The notes: generated by a model from the letters alone, not told the origin. Shown: positions 9,011-18,233, counted from the first letter of the stretch. The stretch: 61,173 bases of DNA from Candidatus Faecousia faecavium (GCA_018712645.1 DVGO01000006.1:1-61173); one strand, 5' to 3'. Translations and numbers: made by a program.

Positions 9011-9015
9011 GCAAT

Positions 9016-9050
9016 CCCCCCGTGGAACAAAACCGTTCCACGGGGGTTTC
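9016..9050. terminator. Terminator between convergent genes
   Basis: CCCCCGTGGAAC (9017-9028) pairs with GTTCCACGGGGG (9035-9046), followed by TTTCTT on the + strand. It serves the HAD gene and perhaps the convergent pseudouridine synthase gene. Confidence 0.8.
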
Positions 9051-9059
9051 TTCTGGAAA

Positions 9060-9911
9060 TCAGACTTCCATCCCGGATTCCAGCACCATATTCTCCCCGG
9101 TCATGGGGTGCAGCAGCTTCAGCCTTTTGGCGCAGAGCATCTGGCTATTCAGCCCCAGCTGCCGAGACAGGGCCTGAGACTGAAAACTACCGTACTGCGG
9201 GTCGCCCAGAATGGGGAATCCCCGCCAGGCACAGTGCAGCCGCAGCTGATGGGTGCGCCCGGTCACCGGCTCCAGGGCCAGCTTGCAGATCTCCCCCCGC
9301 CGCTCCAGCACCCGGAACCGGGTCACGGAAGGTTTCCCATCGGGCCGAATCTCCCGCAGCAGACTGGGCAGGGGTTTGCGGGCAATGGGAGCATCGATGA
9401 CCCCCTCCTCTTCCTCCGGCCCGCCGAAGGTCAGAGCGTGGTAGGTTTTCTGAATGGGCACCTGCTGAAGCAGATTATGGACATGGGCATTTTTCGCCAG
9501 CAGCACAATGCCGAAGGTATCCCTGTCCAACCGGGTCATGGGATGGAAGGCCCCGCTGTGCCCGGTTTTCTGATAATATCCATAAACCAGGTTTGCCAGG
9601 GTTCCGGCGTTCTGGGAATGGGACGGATGAATCAGCATCCCGGCAGGCTTGTCCACTGCCAAAAGGAAATCATCCTCATACAGAACCGTCAAAGTCCCAT
9701 CCTCCGCCGGGTAATCCGGGGGCATTTCCTCCCAGGAGACGGTGATGATATCCCCGATTTTCACGGGATAGTTGGTTCTCTGGGGAATCCCATTGACCCG
9801 GATGCCATCGCCCCATTTGTACTTGTTCATCAGTCCTGCGGACATCCGCAGTTCTCCCAGCAGAAACGACGACAGTTTCCCCTCCCGCTGGGCTGTCCAT
9901 TTCAGTTCCAT
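9060..9911 (-). CDS. RluA/RluD-family pseudouridine synthase
   Basis: A 283-residue RNA-modifying enzyme that isomerises uridine to pseudouridine in rRNA or tRNA. It has an N-terminal S4-like RNA-binding domain (about residues 12-70) and a catalytic domain with the RLDRDTFGIVLLAK block carrying the catalytic aspartate, followed by GRTHQLRLH. The ATG at 9911 is preferred over the in-frame ATG at 9917, because the GGAGGG ribosome site lies only 6 nt before 9911 and directly abuts 9917. It follows the rplT terminator on the same strand. The exact target uridine cannot be assigned. Confidence 0.9.
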   Translation of the reverse strand: MELKWTAQREGKLSSFLLGELRMSAGLMNKYKWGDGIRVNGIPQRTNYPVKIGDIITVSWEEMPPDYPAEDGTLTVLYEDDFLLAVDKPAGMLIHPSHSQNAGTLANLVYGYYQKTGHSGAFHPMTRLDRDTFGIVLLAKNAHVHNLLQQVPIQKTYHALTFGGPEEEEGVIDAPIARKPLPSLLREIRPDGKPSVTRFRVLERRGEICKLALEPVTGRTHQLRLHCAWRGFPILGDPQYGSFQSQALSRQLGLNSQMLCAKRLKLLHPMTGENMVLESGMEV

Positions 9912-9926
9912 CGCCATCCCTCCAAT

Positions 9927-9963
9927 GGAAAAACCCTGCTGAAAATTCAGCAGGGTTTCTTTT
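9927..9963 (-). terminator. Terminator of the infC-rpmI-rplT operon
   Basis: AAACCCTGCTGAA (9931-9943) pairs with TTCAGCAGGGTTT (9946-9958); on the minus strand it ends in TTTTT. Confidence 0.85.
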
Positions 9964-9965
9964 GC

Positions 9966-10322
9966 TTAGTTCAGAGCAGCCTTAGCCTTCTCCACGACAG
10001 CAGCGAAAGCAGCTGCGTCCTGGATAGCCATCTCGGACAGGCTCTTGCGGTTCATCTCGATGCCGGCCTTCTTGATGCCGTTCATGAAGGTGGAGTAGTT
10101 CATGCCGTAGGGAGCGACAGAAGCGCTGATACGGGTGATCCACAGGCGGCGGTAATCCCGCTTCTTCAGCTTGCGGCCCTTGAAAGCGTAGTTGCCGGAC
10201 TTCATGACCTGCTGCTTGGCCATCTTGAAGTGCTTGGACTTGGAACCCCAATAGCCCTTAGCCAGCTTCAGGGTAGCATTTCTTCTCTTGCGCGTCATCA
10301 TTGCGCCTTTAACTCTTGCCAT
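9966..10322 (-). CDS. rplT: 50S ribosomal protein L20
   Basis: A 118-residue basic protein identical in layout to bacterial L20: the N-terminal [14 protein letters not shown] helix, the [10 protein letters not shown] segment and the LWITRISA block. L20 binds 23S rRNA early in large-subunit assembly. In Firmicutes it also represses its own operon by binding the infC leader, which fits the attenuator found at 11129-11154. Last gene of the operon, 21 bp after rpmI. Confidence 0.98.
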   Translation of the reverse strand: MARVKGAMMTRKRRNATLKLAKGYWGSKSKHFKMAKQQVMKSGNYAFKGRKLKKRDYRRLWITRISASVAPYGMNYSTFMNGIKKAGIEMNRKSLSEMAIQDAAAFAAVVEKAKAALN

Positions 10323-10343
10323 TTTTCGTATCCTCCTTCTGCC

Positions 10344-10541
10344 TTACTTGTAGGGAATCATCTTCTTGATTGCGTCGATATTGGTCATATCGGCGTAAGC
10401 GGTAGCACGCAGATGGCGGGTACGCTTGGTGGTCTTCTTGGTCAGGATGTGGCTCTTGTAAGCGTGCGCTCTCTTAACCTTACCGGTCTTGGTCAGGTTG
10501 AATCTCTTCTTTGCACCGCTATGGGTCTTCAGCTTGGGCAT
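10344..10541 (-). CDS. rpmI: 50S ribosomal protein L35
   Basis: A 65-residue highly basic protein with the L35 signature [14 protein letters not shown] and RHLR near the middle. It is a structural protein of the large subunit. It sits in the conserved order infC-rpmI-rplT, with AAGGAGAACC before the ATG. Confidence 0.97.
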   Translation of the reverse strand: MPKLKTHSGAKKRFNLTKTGKVKRAHAYKSHILTKKTTKRTRHLRATAYADMTNIDAIKKMIPYK

Positions 10542-10585
10542 AGGTGGTTCTCCTTCCGTTGTCTTTTGTATAAAGTATGAAATAC

Positions 10586-11104
10586 TTACTTGCTATTTTT
10601 GGGGGTCAGGAACATCGCCATGAAGCGGCCTTCCAGCTTGGGATTCTTCTCCATGGTGGCGATCTCAGCACAGTCCTGGGCAAAGTCCATGAGCAGCTTT
10701 TCACCCAGATTGGTGTGCGCCATCTCACGGCCGCGGAAGCGGACACTGACCTTCACCCGGTTGCCGTCGCTCAGGAACTTCTGGGCCGCACGGACCTTGG
10801 TAGCAAAGTCGTTGGTATCGATGCTGGGACTCATACGGATTTCCTTGATTTCCACAACCCGCTGGTTTTTCTTGGCTTCCTTTTCCCGCTTCTTCTGATC
10901 GAAGCAGAACTTGGAATAATCCATAATCTTGCAGACGGGAGGGACGGCATTGGGAGAAATCTTCACCAGATCCATGCCCTGTTCTTCTGCCATGGCATTG
11001 GCCTGGGCGGCGGACATAATGCCCAGCTGGGCACCGTCGGCACCGATGAGGCGAATCTCCTTGTCCCGGATCTCCTCGTTGAGCTGATGATCTAACTTTG
11101 CGAT
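10586..11104 (-). CDS. infC: Translation initiation factor IF-3, ATC start
   Basis: A 172-residue factor that binds the 30S subunit, blocks premature subunit joining and polices the start codon. The N-domain begins [13 protein letters not shown] and the C-domain holds the conserved [13 protein letters not shown] block. The best ribosome site, CTGGAGGT, lies 7 nt before an ATC (11104-11102). No ATG, GTG or TTG has that spacing; the GTG at 11113 overlaps the ribosome site, and the first in-frame ATG (11209) lies upstream of the attenuator. Rare AUU/AUC starts are known for infC and allow IF-3 to limit its own synthesis. Followed by rpmI and rplT. Confidence 0.93.
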   Translation of the reverse strand: MAKLDHQLNEEIRDKEIRLIGADGAQLGIMSAAQANAMAEEQGMDLVKISPNAVPPVCKIMDYSKFCFDQKKREKEAKKNQRVVEIKEIRMSPSIDTNDFATKVRAAQKFLSDGNRVKVSVRFRGREMAHTNLGEKLLMDFAQDCAEIATMEKNPKLEGRFMAMFLTPKNSK

Positions 11105-11250
11105 GGTAAGCACCTCCAGATAAACAACAAAAAAGCGGATGCCAAAGCATCCGCACAATTCGCAGCATCTCCCTGAAGCGGGGAACGTGGAATATGAACC
11201 GTTTTGCACAAGCTTACGGTGAGGCGGATGTTCAGCCTTCTTTATTACCC
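11105..11250 (-). ncRNA. L20-type leader of infC-rpmI-rplT
   Basis: The transcript from the promoter at 11255-11283 has a leader of about 145 nt that ends in an intrinsic terminator placed before the infC ribosome site. This is the arrangement of the Firmicutes L20 leader, where L20 binding favours premature termination. I infer the class from position and the attenuator; I did not model the L20-binding fold. Confidence 0.7.
11129..11154 (-). terminator. Attenuator in the infC leader
   Basis: GCGGATGC and GCATCCGC (11135-11142, 11147-11154) form a stem; six T follow on the minus strand, 15 nt ahead of the IF-3 ribosome site. An intrinsic terminator in front of a gene implies regulated read-through. 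Confidence 0.85.
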
Positions 11251-11254
11251 GAGC

Positions 11255-11283
11255 ATTTTATCACAGGTATTTGGACTTGTCAA
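11255..11283 (-). promoter_or_regulatory. Promoter of the infC operon
   Basis: TTGACA (11283-11278), 17 nt, then TAAAAT (11260-11255) on the minus strand. Confidence 0.85.
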
Positions 11284-11368
11284 GGCCTTTTCCGAAAAAA
11301 TCGGTTAAATCCGAATTTTCCCCGCCTGACGGAATATCTTATGCCCCAGCTGGGTAGGATTATTCCAG

Positions 11369-12091
11369 CTACCCCACAATGGTTCCCGGCTCCCCGGTAA
11401 AGGCCGAGAGAACCTCCAAGGGAATGCCGAATTTCCGGGCCAGTTCCACACTGCGGTCATGGAGCACCTGAGCGCCATTTTCGATGAGGCCCAGCATTTT
11501 TTCATAGCTGATCCGCCCGAATCGGACCGCATCAGGGTACAGCCGGGGGTCCCGGTCGTAAACACCGTCTACATCGGTAAAAATCTGGCATTTGTCTGCG
11601 TGCAGGTACCCCGCCAGAGCCACTGCCGTAGTATCCGAGCCGCCCCGGCCCAGGGTGGTAATGTCTCCATCCGGGTCAAGCCCCTGGAAACCTGCCACCA
11701 CCACGATTTTTCCCCCATCCAGTTCCTGCCGGATGCGGTGGGTATCCACGCTTACAATTCTGGCATTGCCATGAACGCCGTCGGTGGCAATGCCGGCCTG
11801 CCAGCCGGTCATGCTCACTGCCGGATACCCCATGGCACCAATGGCCATGGCCATGAGCCCCGCTGACATCTGTTCCCCGGCGGCAAGGTACGCATCCATC
11901 TCCCGGGCGGCACCCCGCCGGTTGATCTGGGCGGCCTTTTCAATCAGCAAATCCGTGGTTTCCCCCTGGGCGGAGACCACCACAACCACCTGGTTTCCCT
12001 GCCGGGCCAGCCCCGTTGCTCTGTGAGCGGCGCTGCGAATGCGCTGGGCATCCGCCAGGGATGTTCCTCCGTATTTCTGTACGATCAGCAT
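11369..12091 (-). CDS. Aspartate kinase lacking ACT domains
   Basis: A 240-residue amino-acid kinase domain that phosphorylates aspartate, the first step toward lysine, threonine and methionine. The KYGGTS start (residues 6-11), the TLGRGGSDTTAVALA block and the TDVDGVYDRDPR motif are aspartokinase-specific. The protein ends right after the catalytic domain (FTGEPGTIVG), whereas usual aspartokinases run to about 400 residues with two ACT domains that sense lysine or threonine. No ACT remnant is visible downstream, so it looks like a true short form. The ATG at 12091 has GGGAGGG 6 nt upstream. The gene before it on this strand encodes a free ACT protein. Confidence 0.85.
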   Translation of the reverse strand: MLIVQKYGGTSLADAQRIRSAAHRATGLARQGNQVVVVVSAQGETTDLLIEKAAQINRRGAAREMDAYLAAGEQMSAGLMAMAIGAMGYPAVSMTGWQAGIATDGVHGNARIVSVDTHRIRQELDGGKIVVVAGFQGLDPDGDITTLGRGGSDTTAVALAGYLHADKCQIFTDVDGVYDRDPRLYPDAVRFGRISYEKMLGLIENGAQVLHDRSVELARKFGIPLEVLSAFTGEPGTIVG

Positions 12092-12167
12092 ATCGATCCC
12101 TCCCAGGCTATCGTATGTCATCCCGGGACGAATGGTGACGAACCCCCATTCCTTCCCGGTTTCGGCA

Positions 12168-12195
12168 CAAAAAACTGCCGCCCGGAGGCAGCAGT
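12168..12195 (-). terminator. Terminator between the ACT gene and aspartokinase
   Basis: An imperfect 9-bp stem (12174-12182 with 12187-12195) is followed by six T on the minus strand. The two neighbours may therefore be separate units or linked by read-through. Confidence 0.7.
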
Positions 12196-12219
12196 CTTTC
12201 AGACATCCTGTTTGCTATC

Positions 12220-12657
12220 TTATCCGGCCAGAACTTCCGCCTTCACCACTCCGGGGAAAGCCTGGAGCTGGTTGAGCAGTTCTTCCAATGTCACCGTCAA
12301 GTCCATGGTCTCGGCAGAGATCGTCACCACTGCGGTGCCGTTGGTGGGCACGATGGAGTTGATGGTAATGATGTTGGCTTTGGCACTGGCAAAGACATGC
12401 AGAAGCTCAGACAGCAGTCCCGGCTCATCGTGGAGCAGCAGCTGGAAGGTGATAATCCGCCCCGTCATCATATTCTGAAACGGCAAAACCGAATCCCGAT
12501 ACTTATAAAAGGCACTGCGGCTGATATCCGTCATCCGGGTAGCCTCGTTGACAGTGGATGCCTCCCCAGTGGACAGCAGGCGTTTCGCCTCTGCAACCTT
12601 CAAAAACACCTCCGGCAAAGCAGATGCCTCAACGATGTAATATTTGGGTTTTGTCAT
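12220..12657 (-). CDS. ACT domain protein (PheB/ThrR-like)
   Basis: A 145-residue protein with an N-terminal helical part (about 1-65; KYYIVEASALPEVF, then an SRSAFYKYRD helix) and a C-terminal ACT domain (about 70-145; LHDEPGLLSELLHVFA, then ITINSIVP). This matches the PheB/UPF0735 family of Firmicutes, small ACT proteins near aromatic or threonine pathway genes that bind amino acids. The ATG has AGGAGGT 8 nt upstream, and an extended -10 (TGCTACAAT) is visible around 12725. It may act as a regulator of the neighbouring ACT-less aspartokinase, but that is inference. Confidence 0.8.
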   Translation of the reverse strand: MTKPKYYIVEASALPEVFLKVAEAKRLLSTGEASTVNEATRMTDISRSAFYKYRDSVLPFQNMMTGRIITFQLLLHDEPGLLSELLHVFASAKANIITINSIVPTNGTAVVTISAETMDLTVTLEELLNQLQAFPGVVKAEVLAG

Positions 12658-12782
12658 CCTGGTTGACCTCCTAAAGGTTTTCTAAATTGTATGCACTAGA
12701 GCAACATTTGTTTTTCCAGTAAGTATTGTAGCATAGATTCCTAAAAAAGCAACCCCCATTTCACAGGAAAGGAGGAAATTTT

Positions 12783-13838
12783 ATGCTACCCGGAATCAAA
12801 AAAGTTCTGTCTCTTCTGACGGTGTTTCTCATCGTCTGGTTTGCCCTGCGCTACCTGCTGCCCCTGTTTTCTCCCTTCCTGCTGGGAACCCTTCTGGCGC
12901 TGGCAGCGGAGCCATTGGTCTCCTCCCTGCAAAAATACGGCCGCATCCCCCGGGGAATCAGTTCCGGGATCGGGGTGAGTATGGCCTTTTGCATTGTGGC
13001 CATGCTGCTGCTACTGCTGTGCGCCTTCCTGGTGCGGGAGCTGGGAGCTCTGGCAGGGGTGCTTCCGAACCTGGAGCAGACCGCCCAGTCCAGCGTCAGC
13101 CTGATTCAGCGGTGGCTGCTGGATCTGTCCAGTCATACCCCGGTGAGCATGCGTCCGCTGCTTCAGGAAAATGTGAACGCCCTGTTCTCCGACGGCGCAG
13201 CCTTGCTGAACCGGGCTGTCCGGTATCTTCTGGGGCTGGCAGGGAATCTGCTCAGCCATGTGCCGGACAGCGCCCTGAGTCTGGGCACCGCAATCCTATC
13301 CGGTTATATGATATCCGCAAAACTTCCAAAAATCAAGCTTTGGATCCTGCGGCGGCTATCCCGGGAAAAACTGCGGCCTCTGGTGGACGCCTGGAAACGG
13401 ATGAAGCATGCCGTCTGGGGCTGGCTGCTGGCCCAGTGCAAGCTGATGGGCGTCACCTTTGTGATTTTGCTGCTGGGCTTTGTGCTGCTGCGGATTCCCT
13501 ATGCGGTGTTCTGGGCATTGGGGGTATCTCTGGTGGATGCCTTTCCGGTGCTGGGTACCGGCACGATTCTGCTTCCCTGGAGTCTGGTGTGCCTGCTGCA
13601 GGGAGACAGCCCCCGGGCCATCGGCATTCTGGGCATTTACATTGCCGCGTCCCTGATTCGCTCAGCACTGGAACCGAAGCTGGTAGGCCGTCACCTGGGC
13701 CTGGACCCCCTGATCACCCTGATGGCCCTGTACGCCGGATACAAGCTCTGGGGCATCGGCGGCATGATCCTGGCGCCCATGCTGGCGGTCACTGCCACCC
13801 AAATTGTCCCGGATCGGAAGAAAGATGACACATTTTGA
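12783..13838 (+). CDS. AI-2E family / YtvI-like membrane protein
   Basis: A 351-residue membrane protein with hydrophobic segments near the N-terminus (13-45, 58-82), a soluble middle, and a C-terminal helical bundle including the PVLGTGTILLPW and GLDPLITLMALYAGY blocks typical of the PerM/YtvI (AI-2E transporter) family. The YtvI branch is a sporulation-associated membrane protein in Firmicutes, which fits a spore former. Start ATG preceded by AAAGGAGGAAATTTT. The transported substrate, if any, is unknown. Confidence 0.85.
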   Translation: MLPGIKKVLSLLTVFLIVWFALRYLLPLFSPFLLGTLLALAAEPLVSSLQKYGRIPRGISSGIGVSMAFCIVAMLLLLLCAFLVRELGALAGVLPNLEQTAQSSVSLIQRWLLDLSSHTPVSMRPLLQENVNALFSDGAALLNRAVRYLLGLAGNLLSHVPDSALSLGTAILSGYMISAKLPKIKLWILRRLSREKLRPLVDAWKRMKHAVWGWLLAQCKLMGVTFVILLLGFVLLRIPYAVFWALGVSLVDAFPVLGTGTILLPWSLVCLLQGDSPRAIGILGIYIAASLIRSALEPKLVGRHLGLDPLITLMALYAGYKLWGIGGMILAPMLAVTATQIVPDRKKDDTF

Positions 13839-13901
13839 CTTTCTCGCCCCTGGATGCACCAGATATTCTTCCACATTTCCAACAAAATTCCCACCTCCCT
13901 A

Positions 13902-13930
13902 TTGTACATCCCGTTCATTTTTGCTATAAT
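13902..13930 (+). promoter_or_regulatory. Promoter of the recJ-rel run
   Basis: TTGTAC (13902-13907), 17 nt, then TATAAT (13925-13930) with an extended TGC in front. Transcription would start near 13937, leaving a leader of only about 15 nt before the recJ ATG. Confidence 0.85.
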
Positions 13931-13952
13931 GTAGTGAAAATGTAATTATTGG

Positions 13953-16010
13953 ATGTGTAACAAGGTGAAATACGGAATTTGGAATGTGAACGAACCGGAA
14001 GCCGGTGCTGTCAATGCCCTGGTGGGAGCCGGTTATGCCCCGCTGGCCGCCATGATTCTGGCTTCCCGGGGAATCCGGGACAGCGCCATGGCCAGCGCTT
14101 ACTTAGATTGCAGCGCACCCCTTCTGGACCCCTTTTTGATGACGGATATGGACCTGGCCGCCGGGCGGGTGGCCCTTGCCATGGCCCAGGGAGAAAAAAT
14201 TGCGGTTTTTGGCGATTATGACGTGGACGGCATTACCTCCACCTGCCTGCTGACGGACTTTCTGCGCCGCCACGGCGCCGACTGCATCAGCTATATCCCC
14301 GGCCGGCTGGAAGAGGGCTACGGCCTGAACCCCATTGCCATTGAGCAGCTCCACACCGCCGGTGTCAAGCTGATTATCACCGTTGACTGCGGCATTACCG
14401 CCGTGGAAGAGGCACAGCTTTGCCGGGAGCTGGGCATTGATCTGGTGATCACCGATCACCACGAGTGCAAGGATACCCTGCCCCAGGCCGTTGCGGTGGT
14501 GGACCCCCACCGGGTTGACGGGGGATATCCCCATAAGAATCTCTCCGGCGTAGGCGTGGCCTTCAAGCTGGCTGCCGCCCTGAGCGGTGACCAGGAGGCA
14601 GTGCTGTCGGAATATGCCGACATGGTCTGCCTGGGAACCGTAGCGGATGTGATGCCCCTGCAGGGGGAAAACCGGGTATTCGTCTCCCGGGGACTGGAAG
14701 CCCTGACTCACACCCGCCGCCCCGGCCTTGCCGCATTGATGGAAGAAAGCGGCTGCTGCCCGGAATCCATCAATTCTTCCTCCATTGGCTTTATTCTTGC
14801 CCCCCGGATCAATGCCGCAGGCCGCATGGGCCAGATTGATCTGGCCCTGGATCTGTTCCTGACAGAAGATCCTGCCAAAGCCCAGGATGTGGCCCGTCAG
14901 CTGTGCGAACTGAACCGCCAGCGTCAGGCAGTGGAATCGGACATTTACCGTCAGGCGGTGTCCATGCTCCCCGCCGGACGGCCCCCGGAGGCCATCGTGC
15001 TGGCAGACGAAAGCTGGCACCAGGGTGTGGTGGGCATTGTGGCCAGCCGGATTGCCGAGGAATATGCCTGCCCTACCTTCCTGATCTGTCTGGATGGCGA
15101 CCACGGCAAAGCCAGTTCCCGCAGCCACGGAGGCTTCAATCTCTTTGCCTCCTTAAGCGCTCTGTCTCCCCTGCTGGAAAGCTACGGCGGTCACGAACTG
15201 GCCGCAGGTTTTACCATTCACCGGGATAATATTGCCGAATTTCGCCGTCAGGTCTGCGCGCTGGCTGCCGGATTCTACTCCGACGACACCCCCAGAACTT
15301 CTCTGGATATTGACTGTGCTATCACGCCGGAGCTGCTGACCCTGTCCAACATCACCTCCACCAACGTGCTGGAGCCCTGCGGCAACGGCTGCCCCAAGCC
15401 GGTGCTGATGATGAAAAATCTCACCATCGAGCGCATCACCATGGTAGGCGGCGGACGGCATATGCGTCTGCGTCTGCGCAGCGGCCGCCACGGCATCAAC
15501 GCCATTTATTTTTCCGCCGACCCCCAGAGTGCATCCGTTCAGACCGGAGATCTGGTGGACATTGCCTTTACCCCCCAGATCAACGAGTACCGGGGAGAGC
15601 GCAGCGTGCAGATGAATGTGCTGGACATTCGCCCCAGCTGCGCCGCAGCCTGCTCCATGGATGTTTCCGGCTACCGTGCCCTCCAGGAGAATCGGATCAC
15701 CCCCCAGGCCGCCGCTCAGTTGCTGCCTGCCAGATCTACACTGGCCATTGTGTGGAAATACTTGGCCTCCGGCGGGCCTTCCATTCAGGAATCCCCCATC
15801 TGCCTGTGCCGGAAAATCGTCCGCTGGTCCAACCAGCCTTTGAGCCTGGGCCAGATGATGACCTGCCTGGATATTTTCCGGGATGTGGGTCTGCTGGAAC
15901 TGACCCGGCTGCATAAGTACATTGCCATTCGGCTCACCCCGGCACCGGGCAAAGCCGACTTGAATACAAGCCCCACCATGCAGCACCTGCTGCAAGCGAA
16001 AGAGAGCTGA
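13953..16010 (+). CDS. recJ: Single-stranded-DNA-specific exonuclease RecJ
   Basis: A 685-residue DHH-family 5'-3' exonuclease acting in recombination and mismatch/base-excision repair. The metal-binding motifs are present: DYDVDG (88-93), VDCG (144-147), DHH (168-170) and the DHHA1-domain GGHELAAGF. An OB-fold and a C-terminal region follow, giving a longer protein than E. coli RecJ (577) but usual for Clostridia. The start is uncertain: ATG at 13953 and GTG at 13965 both lack a clear ribosome site, and the predicted leader is very short. First gene of a long co-directional run. Confidence 0.93.
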   Translation: MCNKVKYGIWNVNEPEAGAVNALVGAGYAPLAAMILASRGIRDSAMASAYLDCSAPLLDPFLMTDMDLAAGRVALAMAQGEKIAVFGDYDVDGITSTCLLTDFLRRHGADCISYIPGRLEEGYGLNPIAIEQLHTAGVKLIITVDCGITAVEEAQLCRELGIDLVITDHHECKDTLPQAVAVVDPHRVDGGYPHKNLSGVGVAFKLAAALSGDQEAVLSEYADMVCLGTVADVMPLQGENRVFVSRGLEALTHTRRPGLAALMEESGCCPESINSSSIGFILAPRINAAGRMGQIDLALDLFLTEDPAKAQDVARQLCELNRQRQAVESDIYRQAVSMLPAGRPPEAIVLADESWHQGVVGIVASRIAEEYACPTFLICLDGDHGKASSRSHGGFNLFASLSALSPLLESYGGHELAAGFTIHRDNIAEFRRQVCALAAGFYSDDTPRTSLDIDCAITPELLTLSNITSTNVLEPCGNGCPKPVLMMKNLTIERITMVGGGRHMRLRLRSGRHGINAIYFSADPQSASVQTGDLVDIAFTPQINEYRGERSVQMNVLDIRPSCAAACSMDVSGYRALQENRITPQAAAQLLPARSTLAIVWKYLASGGPSIQESPICLCRKIVRWSNQPLSLGQMMTCLDIFRDVGLLELTRLHKYIAIRLTPAPGKADLNTSPTMQHLLQAKES

Positions 16011-16016
16011 TATACC

Positions 16017-18209
16017 GTGGAAACTTTTGAAGAACACTATGCCTCCATGAAAGCCGCCCTTTCCAAGCATCTGACCGATGCGGACATGGAACTGGTTGAA
16101 AAAGCAGTCGAATACGCCAACGCCAAGCACCGCTACCAAAAGCGCAAAGACGGCTCGCCCTACATCATCCACCCTCTGGCAGTTGCCCAGATCGTAGCGG
16201 AAATGGGACTGGACCGGGATGCCATTCTGGGCGCTCTGCTCCACGACTGCATTGAAGATACCGACGCTTCCCATGAAGATATTGAAAAAATCTTCGGCTC
16301 CACCGTGGCCGAACTGGTGGAAGGCGTCACCAAACTGACCCGGGCCAACTTCTCCACCTCCGAACAGGAGCAGATGGAGAACCTGCGCAAAATGTTCATG
16401 GCCATGAGCAAGGACATCCGGGTGGTGCTGATCAAAATCGCCGACCGTCTGCACAACATGCGCACCATGCAGTACCAGACCCCGGAAAAGCAGATCAAAA
16501 AGTGCCGGGAAACCATGGACATTTACGCCCCTCTTGCCCACCGTCTTGGTATGCAGCGGATCAAGTGGGAACTGGAAGACCTGTCGCTGCGCTATCTGGC
16601 CCCGGCGGCTTATGATGAGATCATGTCCTACCTGCAGGCCCACAAAGAGCAGGACGAGACCTTCATGAATACCATTCAGCAGAAGATCATCGAACGTCTG
16701 GACAGCATGGGCATCCGCAACAAAACCTACGGACGGATCAAGCATGTCTACTCCATCTACCGGAAAATGCAGGCCCAGGGCAAAACCATGGACGAGCTGT
16801 ACGATATCTACGCCTTCCGGGTGATTGTGGACACCATTCCCGACTGCTACAACGTGCTGGGCCATATCCACGACCTGTTCAATCTGGTTCCCGGCCGATT
16901 CAAGGACTACATCTCCACCCCCAAGCCCAACATGTACCAGTCCCTGCACACCACCGTCATCGGTTCCCAGGGCATTCCCTTCGAGGTGCAGATCCGCACC
17001 TGGGAAATGCACGAAACCGCCGAATACGGTATCGCAGCCCACTGGAAGTACAAGCAGGGCACCGGCGCCGGTTCGGAAAAGGACTTTGAATGGGTTCGCC
17101 GTCTGCTGGAAAGCCAGCAGGATTCCGACGCCGAAGAATTTGTCCAGTCCCTGAAAATCGACATGTTCGACGACGAAGTCTTCGTCTACACCCCCAAGGG
17201 CCGGATTGTCTCCCTGCCTGCCGGCTCTACCCCCATTGACTTTGCCTATGCCATTCACTCCGGCGTTGGCAACTCCATGATCGGCGCCAAGGTCAACAAC
17301 CGCATCGCCAACATCGATGCCAAGCTGAAAAACGGCGACATCGTGGAAATTCTCACCTCCAAATCCGCCAAAGGCCCCAGCCGTGACTGGCTGACCATCT
17401 GTAAGAGCAACCAGGCCCGTACCAAAATCAAGCAGTGGTTCAAGAAGGAAAAACGGGAGGAAAATATCATCCACGGCCGCGCCTCTTTTGAAGCAGAAAT
17501 GAAGCGGGAGGGTCTGCCCCTGACCGCTCTGTTCGACCCGGAACTGGAAGGCCACCTGCTGAAAAAGCTGTCCTTTGAAAACTGGGACGATATGTACGCC
17601 GCCATCGGCTACGGCGGTCTGACTGCCACCAAGGCCGTGGGCCGGATTCGGGACGATGTCAACCGGGCAGTGAAAGCCCAGTCCATGGAGAAGCTGCCCC
17701 AGAGTCCTCTGCGGGTCAAGCCTGACTCCGAGGCCGTGGCCCAGAACCGCCACGCCGTCAACGGCGTCATCGTGGAAGACATCGATTCGTGCATGATCAA
17801 ATTTGCCAAATGCTGCACCCCCGTCCCCGGGGATGCCATTGTGGGCTTCATTACCAAGGGCTTCGGCGTCAGCATTCACCGGGCCGACTGCCCCAATACC
17901 CAGAGCCGCAACGACCCCCGTCAGGCCGCCCGCTGGGTACGGGTACGCTGGGCCACTCAGGAAGAGCAGCCCTTTGAGACTACCCTGGAACTGGACTGCA
18001 TCACCCGGGATGGCCTGCTGCTGGACGTAGCCACGGTGATGACCTCCGCCCGGGTTCGGGTGAAGGAGCTGGTGGGCAAAGACCTGCCCGGCGGGCGCAG
18101 TATGTTCACCGTCCGCTTCGAGGTCAAGAACGTCAGCGAACTGGAAACCATCCGTCAGAAGCTGCTGAACATCCGGGATGTCACCGGTTCCCGCAGAGGC
18201 CAGAATTAA
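16017..18209 (+). CDS. rel: Bifunctional (p)ppGpp synthetase/hydrolase
   Basis: A 730-residue stringent-response enzyme that makes and degrades the alarmone (p)ppGpp. Order of domains: HD hydrolase (H52, HD at 76-77, LLHDCIEDT), synthetase (GRIKHVYSIYRKM, then DIYAFRVIV and YISTPKPNMYQSLH), TGS (VFVYTPKGRIVSLPAG) and a C-terminal ACT domain. Both active sites look intact. It starts at a GTG 6 bp after the recJ stop, preceded by AAAGAGAG. The recJ-rel-dtd order is common in Firmicutes. Confidence 0.97.
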   Translation: METFEEHYASMKAALSKHLTDADMELVEKAVEYANAKHRYQKRKDGSPYIIHPLAVAQIVAEMGLDRDAILGALLHDCIEDTDASHEDIEKIFGSTVAELVEGVTKLTRANFSTSEQEQMENLRKMFMAMSKDIRVVLIKIADRLHNMRTMQYQTPEKQIKKCRETMDIYAPLAHRLGMQRIKWELEDLSLRYLAPAAYDEIMSYLQAHKEQDETFMNTIQQKIIERLDSMGIRNKTYGRIKHVYSIYRKMQAQGKTMDELYDIYAFRVIVDTIPDCYNVLGHIHDLFNLVPGRFKDYISTPKPNMYQSLHTTVIGSQGIPFEVQIRTWEMHETAEYGIAAHWKYKQGTGAGSEKDFEWVRRLLESQQDSDAEEFVQSLKIDMFDDEVFVYTPKGRIVSLPAGSTPIDFAYAIHSGVGNSMIGAKVNNRIANIDAKLKNGDIVEILTSKSAKGPSRDWLTICKSNQARTKIKQWFKKEKREENIIHGRASFEAEMKREGLPLTALFDPELEGHLLKKLSFENWDDMYAAIGYGGLTATKAVGRIRDDVNRAVKAQSMEKLPQSPLRVKPDSEAVAQNRHAVNGVIVEDIDSCMIKFAKCCTPVPGDAIVGFITKGFGVSIHRADCPNTQSRNDPRQAARWVRVRWATQEEQPFETTLELDCITRDGLLLDVATVMTSARVRVKELVGKDLPGGRSMFTVRFEVKNVSELETIRQKLLNIRDVTGSRRGQN

Positions 18210-18233
18210 CCCCGTAGAAGGAGATACAACAAG

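Noticed and set aside
11209..11209. ATG start giving a 207-residue IF-3
   Set aside because: It lies upstream of the attenuator, has no ribosome site and adds a Cys-rich extension not found in IF-3.
15153..17879. A 908-codon open frame on the minus strand opposite recJ and rel
   Set aside because: It mirrors two clear genes, has a low-complexity composition and no family resemblance. Such frames arise opposite GC-rich coding sequence.
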